Part shown: positions 1 to 8,639 of the stretch, piece by piece
How the letters are laid out: each line of letters begins with the position of its first letter
Numbering within the stretch: the first letter of the stretch is position 1
Origin: Bin107 sp965221655
GTDB taxonomy: Bacteria > UBA8248
NCBI GenBank assembly: GCA_965221655.1
Contig: OZ244906.1
Coordinates: 248,001-312,000 of the forward strand
Length of the DNA: 64,000 nt
Direction: 5' to 3'
Made by a program: the position numbers and the translations under genes
The notes under the pieces: model-generated
The model's input: only the letters and a program-made list of their open reading frames with translations
What the model was told of the DNA's origin: nothing
Databases searched by the model: none

Positions 1-1006
1 GTTCTTCGCCGGCCAGGACGCGATGGACGTTGTCCAGAAAAAGCTCGACTTCGGAGACGATGGTTTCATCGTCCCCGCCCGCGCAGTGAGGCGTTGGAAT
101 AACGTTCGGCAACTGCAGCAGAGGATGTGAGATCGGAAGGGGCTCGGGGTCGAACACGTCCAGGCCGGCTCCGCTGAGATGGCCATCCGTCAGTGCGCGG
201 CGGAGTGCTTCCTGATCGATGAGCGCTCCGCGGCCGATGTTCAGGAGATACGCTCCCCGGGGAAGCGTGCGAATTTCCTTTTCACCGACGATTCCCCGGG
301 TCTCCTCGTTCAGGCCGACGCCTACCATGAGTGCCTCCGCCTTCTCGAAGAGTTCTTCGCGCGCTACGGGCCGGGCGCCCAATGCTTCGCTCAGGCATGC
401 CGGCAGCGGTGTTCGGTTCCAGTAGAGAATCTGCATGCCGAACGCGCGGGCGCGCATCGCAACGCCCCGGCCGATGTCTCCCATCCCTAAAATTCCCAGA
501 CACTTGTCGCGCAGGAGGGAGATTCCCTGCGTTTGTGTCCAGTTGTAGGCGCTGCCGTCGGCTCTTTGGGGAGAAGGAGGGTTGTCGCTTCCTTGCCGGG
601 CGGCGCGCACTGTTTCCTCGAAATTGCGCACGAGAGCGAGGAGGAGCATAACGGTGTGATCCGCCACCGAGTCGGTGATCGGCATCGGGAAAGTCACCAC
701 GGGGACACCCGCTTGCGTGGCGCGTTCGATTCTCAGCTTTTCGAAGAAATAACCGCCCGCTTGAATAAGCTTCAGGTTTTTGGCGTGTTGATAGAAATCG
801 TCGGGCAAGGAATCGTTTTCACACAGAAAAAAATCCGCCTTTTTCAGCGCCGTCATCTGTTTTTGGGGATCGGGTTCGACGATGAGTTCGATTTTGTTCT
901 CATCCAACGCACGTGCGAGGCGTCTTTTGATAGCGGGAGCGAGGGGCCTGCCGCGCAAGGCGCGGATGCTGGGCAGCAAGCGCGCGACGACGCGGACCCG
1001 GGACAT
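1..1006 (-). CDS. D-isomer-specific 2-hydroxyacid dehydrogenase (3'-truncated by window edge)
   Basis: Translating the minus strand from the ATG at 1006 gives an open frame that runs off the left edge of the window, so the C-terminus is missing. The product starts MSRVRVVARLLPSIRA and has the NAD-binding fingerprint GILGMGDIG. It also has the arginine in NIGRGALID and the catalytic histidine in TPHCAGG, all expected of the family. It should interconvert a 2-oxoacid and a 2-hydroxyacid with NAD(P) in the cytoplasm. It begins 6 bp after the stop of the upstream sugar-acid-type dehydratase, so the two are almost certainly co-transcribed and may act on one sugar-acid or hydroxyacid pathway. Substrate unknown. 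Confidence 0.9.
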   Translation of the reverse strand, partial: MSRVRVVARLLPSIRALRGRPLAPAIKRRLARALDENKIELIVEPDPQKQMTALKKADFFLCENDSLPDDFYQHAKNLKLIQAGGYFFEKLRIERATQAGVPVVTFPMPITDSVADHTVMLLLALVRNFEETVRAARQGSDNPPSPQRADGSAYNWTQTQGISLLRDKCLGILGMGDIGRGVAMRARAFGMQILYWNRTPLPACLSEALGARPVAREELFEKAEALMVGVGLNEETRGIVGEKEIRTLPRGAYLLNIGRGALIDQEALRRALTDGHLSGAGLDVFDPEPLPISHPLLQLPNVIPTPHCAGGDDETIVSEVELFLDNVHRVLAGEE

Positions 1007-1012
1007 GGTGTC

Positions 1013-2707
1013 CTATGGCACCTTTCTCAGAAAGCCGAAATCACATCCCTCGGGTGCCTGGAGCACGTTTTCGAGAAATAGTTTTCCGTAACCTCTCTCA
1101 TAGTGGGGTGGCTTGGGTTCCCAGGCGTCGCGGCGACGTTCGAGTTCCTCTTCGGGGACGTTTAAGTCGAGCCTTCGGTTGGGCACGTCCAGCGTTATCA
1201 TGTCGCCGTCGCGCACCAAGGCGAGGGGGCCGCCTACCGCCGCCTCCGGTGCCACGTGCAGCACGATGGTTCCCGATGCCGTTCCGCTCATGCGCGCGTC
1301 GGAGATGCGTACGGCATCGCGCACGCCGGCTTCGAGCAACTTCTTGGGAATGGGCAGGGAGCCTGCCTCCGGGAAGCCGGGCGCGCCGATGGGGCCGGCA
1401 TTCTGAAGTACGAAGACACTCTCTGCCGTAGCGGGAAGGGCAGGGTCGTCGATGCGCTCGATGAGGTCCTGCTGGGACGAGAAGACGACGGCGGGACCCG
1501 TGTGCGTGAGCATCTCGCGGCTTGCTGCCGAAATTTTGATGACCGCGCCGTCGGGAGCCAAAGACCCCTTGAGTATGACGAGGCCGCCTTCTTCCGAGAT
1601 AGGCTTGTCCCGGGTGTAGATAACGTCTTGCCATGACTGTGCCCTGGATACGCTCGAAAGGTTTTCGGCGAGCGGTTTTCCCGTAACCGTGAGACATTCC
1701 CCGTGCAAGAGGGGCTCGAGTTCCTTCATGACAACCGGAATTCCACCCGCCGCTGCGAGGTCTTCCATCAGGTATCGTTTGCCCGACGGCCGGACGTTTC
1801 CGATCATCGGCGTGGTACGCGATATTTCGTCGAACAGAGACAAGGGAAGGTCGATTCCCAGGCGCCCGGCGATGGCAGGTAGATGAACGACGGCGTTCGT
1901 CGAGCCGCCAACGGCCATGAGCACGCGAATGGCGTTTTCGAACGACTTGCGCGTCATGATCTTGTCGGGGGTGATGTCCTTTTCGATAAGAGCGGTAATG
2001 AGTCGCCCGCTCTGCTCCGCCAGCCTCAGGCGCTGGGAGTTCACAGCGGGCACCGCTGCAAGTCCGGGCACCATCATCCCGATGGCTTCGGCAATAGACG
2101 CCATGGTGCTCGCCGTTCCCATCACCATGCAGGTTCCCGCGGAAGGAAACAGCGAACCCTGTACCTCTTCGATGCGTGCGTCGTCGAACTCGCCCGCCCT
2201 GTGTTCACTCCACATCCCGCGACAATCCGAACAGGCGCCCAGCACCTTATCCTCGAAGCGCCCGCCGATCATCGGCCCTGCCGTCACACAGATGGCCGGA
2301 ATGCCCGCGCTGGCCGCCCCCATGAGCTGGGCGGGAAGGGTCTTGTCGCATCCGCCGAGCAGCACCACGCCGTCCATCGGCTGGCCTTTGATCATCTCCT
2401 CGGTGTCCATGGAGAGGAGGTTTCTGAAGAACATGGCAGTGGGGTTGAGATATATTTCCCCCAACGAGATGGTGGGAAACTCCAGAGGGAGGCCGCCCGT
2501 CTGCCAGACGCCGCGCTTGACGGCTTCGGCGATTTCGCGCAAATGGCGATGGCAGGGATTGAGTTCGCTCCAGGTCTGGGCGATGCCGACGATGGGCTTT
2601 TGCAAATCCTCCTCCGTCAGCCCGAACCCCCGGGCATACGCACCGCGCACGAAGGCGCTAAAGCCCGGGTCGCCATAGCTTGTCAATCCTCTCAGGTGTC
2701 CTCGCAT
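1013..2707 (-). CDS. IlvD/Edd family dehydratase, sugar-acid (aldonate) type
   Basis: The 564-residue product is a full-length member of the dihydroxy-acid/phosphogluconate dehydratase family. Candidate Fe-S ligands are the cysteines in ELNPCHRHL, LGGCDKT and GACSDCRG, and GGSTNAVVHL and DARMSGTASG are conserved in the family. The LGGCDKT form, rather than the PGCDKNMPG seen in the true IlvD at 36909-38600, is usual in aldonate dehydratases such as L-arabinonate or D-xylonate dehydratase, so I infer removal of water from a sugar acid. A GGAG-type ribosome site lies about 11 bp before the ATG at 2707. The next gene is a 2-hydroxyacid dehydrogenase 6 bp downstream. The exact substrate cannot be told from sequence. 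Confidence 0.88.
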   Translation of the reverse strand: MRGHLRGLTSYGDPGFSAFVRGAYARGFGLTEEDLQKPIVGIAQTWSELNPCHRHLREIAEAVKRGVWQTGGLPLEFPTISLGEIYLNPTAMFFRNLLSMDTEEMIKGQPMDGVVLLGGCDKTLPAQLMGAASAGIPAICVTAGPMIGGRFEDKVLGACSDCRGMWSEHRAGEFDDARIEEVQGSLFPSAGTCMVMGTASTMASIAEAIGMMVPGLAAVPAVNSQRLRLAEQSGRLITALIEKDITPDKIMTRKSFENAIRVLMAVGGSTNAVVHLPAIAGRLGIDLPLSLFDEISRTTPMIGNVRPSGKRYLMEDLAAAGGIPVVMKELEPLLHGECLTVTGKPLAENLSSVSRAQSWQDVIYTRDKPISEEGGLVILKGSLAPDGAVIKISAASREMLTHTGPAVVFSSQQDLIERIDDPALPATAESVFVLQNAGPIGAPGFPEAGSLPIPKKLLEAGVRDAVRISDARMSGTASGTIVLHVAPEAAVGGPLALVRDGDMITLDVPNRRLDLNVPEEELERRRDAWEPKPPHYERGYGKLFLENVLQAPEGCDFGFLRKVP

Positions 2708-2988
2708 CTTCGAAGGTTCTCCTGCAGAAATGAAGTTCTCTCACATTCGTCCTCATCATTCCTCATGGGTAATGAATGAGCAAGCGCATGCAGGGTGGGG
2801 GCTAGGCGAGTTTGCGGGAAGATAAGGGAGTTTATTATTTTTCCGTAAGGCGACGAACTTGCCTCTAACCAGAGCATCGGCTTTGCCACCCACTGAATCT
2901 CGGGCTCTGCTCGCTCTGGGTTGGTGGGCTTTCGCTCCTGTGCCAAACACGCTACATTCCACGAAGTCTAGATGAGATGGAGAGGGAT

Positions 2989-3573
2989 ATGGAGAAAAGA
3001 CGCTCGACCTTATGGAGAAGGGAGCGGAATCGGCTTCGTTTGATTCTCGGATTTCTGGCGGTTTGCGCCTTGGCGCAGGCCACTGGGTGTGCGCGAAACA
3101 GTAGCGTCGATACGGCGTCTTCGCAGGGCAAGGGCGACATCTTCGTAACGAGCGCGCCCGAGGGCGCCGTTGTTGCTTTCAACGGTAACCTGCGCGGGAC
3201 GACCTATGCTGGAAAGCCTGTCGTGATCAAGGCAGTCAATTACGGCCGCCACTCGATACGCACGGAATTCCCGGGTTACGTTGCGCAGATTTTGGAAGTG
3301 GACGTACGAGCAGAAAAAGTTCCCGTCCATATGAAACTCACGAAAGGCGGTGCCGGGCGCTTGGTTGTCCTCTCGAATCCGCCGGGTGCAGAAGTTTTCA
3401 TCGCCAGCCGCTATTACGGCAAGACGAATCCGACGCTCGAGGTGAGTAGCCTGCGCCCGGGCGCCTATTCGATGTGGTTGCGCTTGCCGGGTTATCGCAT
3501 GGAGCGCCGCAACATCGTCGTCGAACGTGGCCGGGAACGAATCTATCGCGTTTTTCTCGAAAGAGAACCGTAG
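2989..3573 (+). CDS. Lipoprotein with two PEGA repeats
   Basis: The product has a positively charged N-terminus, a hydrophobic stretch (about residues 17-31) and a cysteine at position 34 in QATGC, which reads as a lipoprotein signal. Two PEGA-type repeats follow, recognisable as SAPEGAVVAFNG and SNPPGAEVFIAS, each a small beta domain of about 70 residues with a Y-GRHSI or RPGAYSM element. PEGA domains are surface or periplasmic beta-sandwich modules of unclear ligand. I chose the ATG at 2989, which has GGAG six bases upstream; an in-frame ATG at 2977 is the alternative. It stands alone between two operons. The function is unknown beyond an envelope-anchored protein. Confidence 0.75.
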   Translation: MEKRRSTLWRRERNRLRLILGFLAVCALAQATGCARNSSVDTASSQGKGDIFVTSAPEGAVVAFNGNLRGTTYAGKPVVIKAVNYGRHSIRTEFPGYVAQILEVDVRAEKVPVHMKLTKGGAGRLVVLSNPPGAEVFIASRYYGKTNPTLEVSSLRPGAYSMWLRLPGYRMERRNIVVERGRERIYRVFLEREP

Positions 3574-3798
3574 CCTGCCGTATCGACGGCACTCTCCTTC
3601 ATATCTCCCGGTGGGGCTTTTGCCTCCGGGGCAGGAAGGATGCCTTTTCGAGAACTTGGGAGCTCGCTTCGCGGCGCCTTGATTCGCTCCTGCGAGCACC
3701 TTACCTTGGCGAAGCGATTGATGGATCGCTGCAAGTGTTTCGACTTTTCTCGCGGTACACGTATCCTGTTTGTGCCGGACGCATCCAGGAGGTGAGAG

Positions 3799-4905
3799 AT
3801 GTCCACTGAATATATTTGGGCCCTTTGCTCGCACAGGGCTGGGGATGGAACGCAGGTGAACCAAAAGACGCCCGAGCGGCCCGCTACCCTGGATTATCTC
3901 ACTGAAGTGGCAACTGCGGCCGAGAAGGCAGGTTTCGCCAACATCCTGGTGCCGTGCGGTACGCACTGCATCGATGCCTGGACGACCGCGGGTGCGCTGT
4001 CGAGCCGTACGAAGAAGATACGTTTCCTGGTGGCTTTCCGTCCCGGAATTACCGGTCCGGTTTACGCAGCCCAGCAAGCGAACAGCCTTGATTATCTCAC
4101 CGGCGGACGGTGTACCCTGAACGTCGTGACGGGCAGCACGCCCGTCGATCAGAAAAGGTACGGGGATTTCATGCCCCACGAAGACAGGTATGCCCGCACA
4201 GGAGAATTTCTCGACGTGGTGCGGAAGCTTTGGGCGGCGGATGAGCCCATAGACTACAAAGGGAAATTCTTCGAAATCGAAAGCGCGGCGATCTTCCCCG
4301 AGAGGGTGACGAAGCCGAATCCTCCCGTCTTTTTGGCGGGTAGTTCGGACGCGGGTAAACGCGTGGCATGGGAACATGGGGATGTGCACGTCATGTATGC
4401 CGCCGAACCCGAAGTCGTCGCCAAGGACATTGAAGAGGGTAGACGAGAGTCGCAGAAATACGACCGAGAACGACCGCTCAGCTACGGCATCCGCCACTTG
4501 GTCTGCGTGCGTGAGACGAGGGAAGAAGCGGTCCGTGCCGCCGAAGCACTCATCGACAAGAGCGATATTTCGAACACGGGTACCTGGAACGACATGAAGA
4601 ACAACACCGAGTCCACCGGCCAGATGCGCATCAACGAGATGGGTTCGCGGGGAAGTCTTTGGTTGACCGACACTATCTGGATGGGGGTGAACAGGGTGCG
4701 CGGCGGTGCGGGAACCATGTTCGTCGGTACGCCGGAGATGGTCGCGAACGTGATTCGGGAATATTACGACGCCGGCGTGCGCCACTTCATCATGAACGGG
4801 TGGCCGCATAAGGAAGAAGCGGAAATCTTCGGGAAAGAAGTTTTACCGCTTCTCAAAGGCACCGACCCCATCGTTCTGTCAGAGCCTGCGGGCGTGGCCG
4901 CTTAG
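3799..4905 (+). CDS. LLM-class flavin-dependent monooxygenase (SsuD-like)
   Basis: The 368-residue protein has the bacterial luciferase-like TIM barrel. The SsuD-like features include the AEKAGFANILVP segment, the RFLVAFRPG strand, LTGGRCTLNVVTGS, and FLAGSSDAG near the middle. Relatives take FMNH2 and oxygen and cleave alkanesulfonates or oxidise other small organics. An NADPH-FMN reductase starts 15 bp downstream, the expected partner of a two-component system. A strong AGGAGG site sits eight bases before the ATG. The substrate is not determinable; a sulfonate is only the best guess because of the SsuD resemblance. Confidence 0.88.
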   Translation: MSTEYIWALCSHRAGDGTQVNQKTPERPATLDYLTEVATAAEKAGFANILVPCGTHCIDAWTTAGALSSRTKKIRFLVAFRPGITGPVYAAQQANSLDYLTGGRCTLNVVTGSTPVDQKRYGDFMPHEDRYARTGEFLDVVRKLWAADEPIDYKGKFFEIESAAIFPERVTKPNPPVFLAGSSDAGKRVAWEHGDVHVMYAAEPEVVAKDIEEGRRESQKYDRERPLSYGIRHLVCVRETREEAVRAAEALIDKSDISNTGTWNDMKNNTESTGQMRINEMGSRGSLWLTDTIWMGVNRVRGGAGTMFVGTPEMVANVIREYYDAGVRHFIMNGWPHKEEAEIFGKEVLPLLKGTDPIVLSEPAGVAA

Positions 4906-4920
4906 CCGGAATTGGCGCGA

Positions 4921-5457
4921 ATGGCCTCCTATATTCTCGTCTTCGGCGGCAGCCGGAGGCCGCAAAATAATACCGACAAAGCCCTCGCCCTCGCCCTGGA
5001 TGAATTGGAGAAGGGCGATTTCGAGATCAACCGCGTCCACTTGGGTGAGTTGGATTTGCCCCTACCCGGTGCTCCGAGCGACTCGAAGCATCCTGAAATG
5101 CTGCGGGAGCTGGTTGCCGGTGCGGAGGGAATTCTCATCGCGACGCCCGAGTACCACGGAAGCATCAGTAGTACGCTCAAGCTGGCGATAGACAACCTGG
5201 GGTATCCCTCTACGTTCGAGGGCAAGCGAATCGCTATCTTGGGCGTGGCGATGGGCCCGAGTGCGGATAACGCCCTCACGCACCTAAGACACATTCTCAC
5301 TCATGTAGGCGGAGAGGTTATGCCCGCACACGCCTCCATAGGGAGTGTCCACAAGGTGTTCGACGACGAGGGACGTTGTCTGGACGTGGAAGCAGAAGCC
5401 TCCATTCGAAGTGTTGCCTCCTCCTTGGTCGAATTCCTGAAGAATTCACCCTCATAA
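4921..5457 (+). CDS. NADPH-dependent FMN reductase
   Basis: This is a flavodoxin-fold protein of 178 residues with the FMN-phosphate loop FGGSRRPQNNTDKAL at the N-terminus and the IATPEYHGSISSTLKLAIDN motif typical of the NADPH-dependent FMN reductase (ArsH/chromate reductase/SsuE) family. It should supply reduced FMN to the monooxygenase encoded just upstream. I prefer the ATG at 4921; an in-frame TTG at 4912 would add three residues and neither has a clear Shine-Dalgarno. The downstream hydrolase begins only 2 bp after its stop, so translation is likely coupled. Confidence 0.88.
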   Translation: MASYILVFGGSRRPQNNTDKALALALDELEKGDFEINRVHLGELDLPLPGAPSDSKHPEMLRELVAGAEGILIATPEYHGSISSTLKLAIDNLGYPSTFEGKRIAILGVAMGPSADNALTHLRHILTHVGGEVMPAHASIGSVHKVFDDEGRCLDVEAEASIRSVASSLVEFLKNSPS

Positions 5458-5459
5458 AC

Positions 5460-6212
5460 ATGCCTGACGGAGTTTCGGGGTTCTTGCCCGGGCCAGGAGG
5501 GGCTTCGCTCGCCTGGTTTCGACTCGAAGGGAAATCTCCCGGCTTGATGTTTCTGGGTGGCTTCCGTTCGGACATGAGCGGGACGAAGGCGAGTGCGCTC
5601 GAAGCGCATTGTCGGAATATGGGGCGCGCCTACGTACGTTTCGACTACAGCGGACACGGCGAATCCTCGGGAAAGTTCGAAGAAGGCACTATCGGACAAT
5701 GGATGGAGGACGCCTTGGCGATACTGGATCGGGTCGCCCGGGGCCCCCAGGTGCTCGTCGGTTCGAGCATGGGCGGGTGGATAATGCTGCTCGCCGCCCT
5801 GGCAAGGCCCGAGAGGGTGCAGGGTTTGGTAGGCGTGGCGGCGGCTCCCGACTTCACGGAGGATTTGGTACGGGACGCACTAACCGAAGCGGTGCGCGAA
5901 GAACTGGATGCACGGGGATATTTTATGCGCGAATCTGAATACGAGGCGCCCTATCCCATCACTCGCCTGCTGCTCGACGAGGGGAAGAACCATCTGCTTC
6001 TGCGCGATACGATTCGAATCGCCCGTCCCGTTCGTCTCATTCACGGAATGCGCGATGATAGCGTGCCGTGGGATACGGCCCTGCGCCTTGCAGACGCCCT
6101 TGCCAGCGGCGATGTGTGCCTGACTCTCATCAAGGACGGGGATCACAGGCTTTCCACACCCCGAGACATCGCGCTAATCATCCAGGCCGCCGAGGAACTG
6201 GCCGGAGGGTAA
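5460..6212 (+). CDS. Alpha/beta hydrolase (ABHD10/carboxylesterase-like)
   Basis: A 250-residue cytoplasmic serine hydrolase. The nucleophile elbow is GSSMGG (Ser about 103), the acid lies in GMRDDSVPW (about 200) and the histidine in DGDHRLS (about 229). The FDYSGHGESSGKF segment is the usual oxyanion region. No signal peptide. It begins 2 bp after the FMN reductase stop and appears to close the three-gene monooxygenase operon, so it may hydrolyse an ester or lactone made upstream; that link is inference. An upstream in-frame extension to 5376 is possible but would overlap the reductase gene. Confidence 0.85.
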   Translation: MPDGVSGFLPGPGGASLAWFRLEGKSPGLMFLGGFRSDMSGTKASALEAHCRNMGRAYVRFDYSGHGESSGKFEEGTIGQWMEDALAILDRVARGPQVLVGSSMGGWIMLLAALARPERVQGLVGVAAAPDFTEDLVRDALTEAVREELDARGYFMRESEYEAPYPITRLLLDEGKNHLLLRDTIRIARPVRLIHGMRDDSVPWDTALRLADALASGDVCLTLIKDGDHRLSTPRDIALIIQAAEELAGG

Positions 6213-6392
6213 GGGTCGTTCCAGGCTCTGAAACTCGGATGAGCGTCTCCGCCCGCACGTGGGTGCTCTTTACGCCTTGGGGATTTGGAGAAATCGTTCG
6301 AGAAAGCGCACAACAAAAAGCGAAGGGTACGGCGAATCGTCTGTATAGAAAATACTGCGTGGCAATACAGACTGGAGCGTCCACTCGAAAAA

Positions 6393-6467
6393 TGGCTCCG
6401 GCGGTAGGATTCGAACCTACAACCCATCGGTTAACAGCCGATTGCTCTGCCGTTGAGCTACGCCGGA
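6393..6467 (-). tRNA. tRNA-Asn (anticodon GTT)
   Basis: The minus strand folds as a complete 75-nt cloverleaf. The acceptor pairs TCCGGCG with CGCCGGA, and the D-arm starts GCTC. The anticodon stem ATCGG/CCGAT has the loop CTGTTAA (anticodon GTT), and the T-arm is GTAGG-TTCGAAT-CCTAC. The 3' CCA is encoded (6393-6395). The 180 bp between the hydrolase and this gene hold nothing else that I can support. Confidence 0.97.
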
Positions 6468-6555
6468 TCGCTACACATTCTACCCCGTATCTGCGCTCAA
6501 ACGCAGGCACTTCTTATATGTAGCGGGTGCCGGGTTGTCAAGACGTTTGGGGCCG

Positions 6556-7644
6556 TCAGAACCCGTAGTAGCGCGGGTAGCCCTGCTTTTCCCAAAATCC
6601 GCCCATGTCCTCGTTGGTGAAAAAGACATAGCGAACGAACTTTGCACTCTTCCAACCGACGTTTGTCGGCGAAGCGAGGCGGACGGGAGCGCCGTGTTCC
6701 AGGGGCAGCGGTTCTCCGTTGTATTCATAGGCCAGAACGTTCTGGGGGTGGAGGGCCTGTTTCAGGTCGAACGTCACGCTGTAGCGCTCGTGTCCGTTGG
6801 CCGTGGCGAGCAGGTCGTCACACAAAAAGAACACGTAGCGGCTCTCGGGTCTGAGGTCGTGCATGCGAATGAAGGCTGGTAGGTGTACTCCGCGCCAGTG
6901 GCATATTGCACTCCAGCCTTCGACGCAAATATGCTCCACCGTCTGTTCGAGTGCCGGCATCGCGCGCAATTGCTCCATCGTGTATTCCCGGACCCAGTGT
7001 CTTTTCATCATCCGTCCCTCCCGGAGGTGGGCTTCCCCCACGACGAGCTGCCATTCCTCGGGAGGCGTCTGGATCAGCCGGGAATCGGGTGTGACCACGG
7101 AGCCGTTGGGCCGCATTTGTTCGGGTTGAACGGCGTTTCTGGGATAGGTGCGCGCCAGCCGGTAATTGCTGTCCACCATGAGGCCCACCTTGTGGTTCAG
7201 ACGGTCGAACCAACTCAGGACAGTTTGCACCGAGGGGGATTCGTCCAGGCGAGAGCATCCGGACATGAATACGGACGTGGCGGCGAGGAGCATCTGCATG
7301 AATCGGCGCCGCGAAGCTTCCCGCTCTTTTCTCGAAAGGTTCGTCTTTTGCGTTTCGGTCATCTCCACCGGGGTTTCGTCCTGCGGTTTCAGCAACCTGA
7401 AAACTATCGGGGTGATCGCCGGAACCGCCAGAACGAGAGAGGCCAGGAAAAGGATGCCGCTCCAGGCCAGAAACCCGAATTGAAAACGCGTTACCCAAGC
7501 CATTGAACCGCTCAGCAAATAAGCGGCGACGAGAGCCAGAAGGGCGTTCGTGCAAAGGACGCTCAGAACCAGCCTGCCGACGAGGAGCCGGCGTCGCGCC
7601 ATTTTGGTCGGCAGGGTGAATTCCGCCTGCTTGTTCGTGCTCAT
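6556..7644 (-). CDS. Sulfite-oxidase-type molybdopterin oxidoreductase with N-terminal membrane helices and internal Tat signal
   Basis: The 362-residue protein has two hydrophobic helices (about 22-45 and 56-83), then a twin-arginine motif SRRRFMQ at 111-117 followed by a short hydrophobic run ending FMSGC (Cys130). A molybdopterin-binding domain of the sulfite oxidase/MsrP family follows, with the Mo-ligand cysteine (about Cys240) in HICVEGWSA and later SPTNVGWKSAKF. The topology implies N-in, two helices, then Tat export of the catalytic domain. It overlaps by 4 bp the upstream cytochrome b gene, its probable electron partner. Substrate unknown: sulfite, a sulfoxide, or another oxyanion are possible. 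Confidence 0.85.
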   Translation of the reverse strand: MSTNKQAEFTLPTKMARRRLLVGRLVLSVLCTNALLALVAAYLLSGSMAWVTRFQFGFLAWSGILFLASLVLAVPAITPIVFRLLKPQDETPVEMTETQKTNLSRKEREASRRRFMQMLLAATSVFMSGCSRLDESPSVQTVLSWFDRLNHKVGLMVDSNYRLARTYPRNAVQPEQMRPNGSVVTPDSRLIQTPPEEWQLVVGEAHLREGRMMKRHWVREYTMEQLRAMPALEQTVEHICVEGWSAICHWRGVHLPAFIRMHDLRPESRYVFFLCDDLLATANGHERYSVTFDLKQALHPQNVLAYEYNGEPLPLEHGAPVRLASPTNVGWKSAKFVRYVFFTNEDMGGFWEKQGYPRYYGF

Positions 7645-8639
7645 GTGTTTGCCCTCTCGCTTACGCGCTTACGCCAGAAGTCTTTTGCGCTTCGTCCCCG
7701 CAAAAGGCCCGCTCGGACGAGAATGTAGCCTGGTGCGGCAAACCATGTGCCTGAGGATGTGCCACCGAGAACCGCGTTCATCGCGCCCGCCACGAGGTTT
7801 CCGATCCAGAAGCAGAGCAGGAGAATCGCCGCCTCGGCGAGGACGCGCCCAAGACGGCCTGCGAACTGTTTTTGCCGGGCACGGAAGGTGGCGCGCTCCG
7901 CTTTGATTCCGACCACCATGGGAGCCAGCCCGCCCCGCCAGCCGTGGGATACCACCATCAGAAAATGGCCTATCATGAAGACGATGAGAAACAGCATCAC
8001 CAGAAAATGCAGGAACCGGCTCGGCTGATATCCCCCGAAGAGCCAGGTCAGCCACTGGAGTTGGACGGGCTTGAGTATGGCGAGACCCGTCAGGACGGAG
8101 AGAACACCGGAGAGCACCACGGCGTTGTATGCGAATTTCTGGAGAGGGTTGAATTTTCCCACGCCGGGGGGATGATGAAACGTTCGGACCGGGTGGAGGA
8201 TCATTTCCTTGGCACCTGAAAAGTCCGCCCGAGTGATGCGGTAGTGCTTCCCCTCCTGTGTGAATAGCAGGAGGAGCAGGAAGGCCAGGCCGTTGATGGT
8301 GTAGGGCCACATGACGGCGAAGTGCCAGCGCAGCGCGCCTGCGAGCCACTCCCCGATACCGAAAGTGCGCGTGAGACTCTGGACGAACTTTCTGTAGTCG
8401 GCCCCGAGGTTGATTCCGCGCGCGTCGGCCTGGGTTTCCCCTCCGCGCAGCAACTCGAAGACGGCTTCCGGGTTCGGCCTGTCCGGCCCGAAGGCTGGAT
8501 ACGCCCACCATATCTGGAGCCCACTCGCCATCATCAGGAGTAACAAGGGGATGTTCAGCCAATGGGTGAGGCGGAGCAGAGCCGAGTAGGTGTAGGCGGG
8601 AGGATTCGTCGGCTGCGCCGTCTCTTGTGCTTCCATCAT
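7641..8639 (-). CDS. Di-haem b-type cytochrome (cytochrome b561/Ni-hydrogenase b subunit-like)
   Basis: A 332-residue membrane protein whose pattern of helices and histidines matches the prokaryotic cytochrome b561/thiosulfate-reductase b subunit group. Candidate haem ligands are His26 (RLTHWLN), His106 (ALRWHFAVM), His211 (SRFLHFLVM) and His225 (FMIGHFLMV). It should pass electrons between the quinone pool and a periplasmic partner. Its start overlaps the stop of the Sec-redoxin gene (ATGA) and its stop overlaps the start of the molybdoenzyme gene, so all three are tightly coupled. The last helix region (about 264-290) extends beyond the usual four-helix core. Confidence 0.85.
   Translation of the reverse strand: MMEAQETAQPTNPPAYTYSALLRLTHWLNIPLLLLMMASGLQIWWAYPAFGPDRPNPEAVFELLRGGETQADARGINLGADYRKFVQSLTRTFGIGEWLAGALRWHFAVMWPYTINGLAFLLLLLFTQEGKHYRITRADFSGAKEMILHPVRTFHHPPGVGKFNPLQKFAYNAVVLSGVLSVLTGLAILKPVQLQWLTWLFGGYQPSRFLHFLVMLFLIVFMIGHFLMVVSHGWRGGLAPMVVGIKAERATFRARQKQFAGRLGRVLAEAAILLLCFWIGNLVAGAMNAVLGGTSSGTWFAAPGYILVRAGLLRGRSAKDFWRKRVSERANT

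Noticed and set aside
3010..4809. A 599-codon minus-strand frame opposite the PEGA and monooxygenase genes
   Set aside because: The plus strand carries recognisable domains and ribosome sites; the minus product has no domain.
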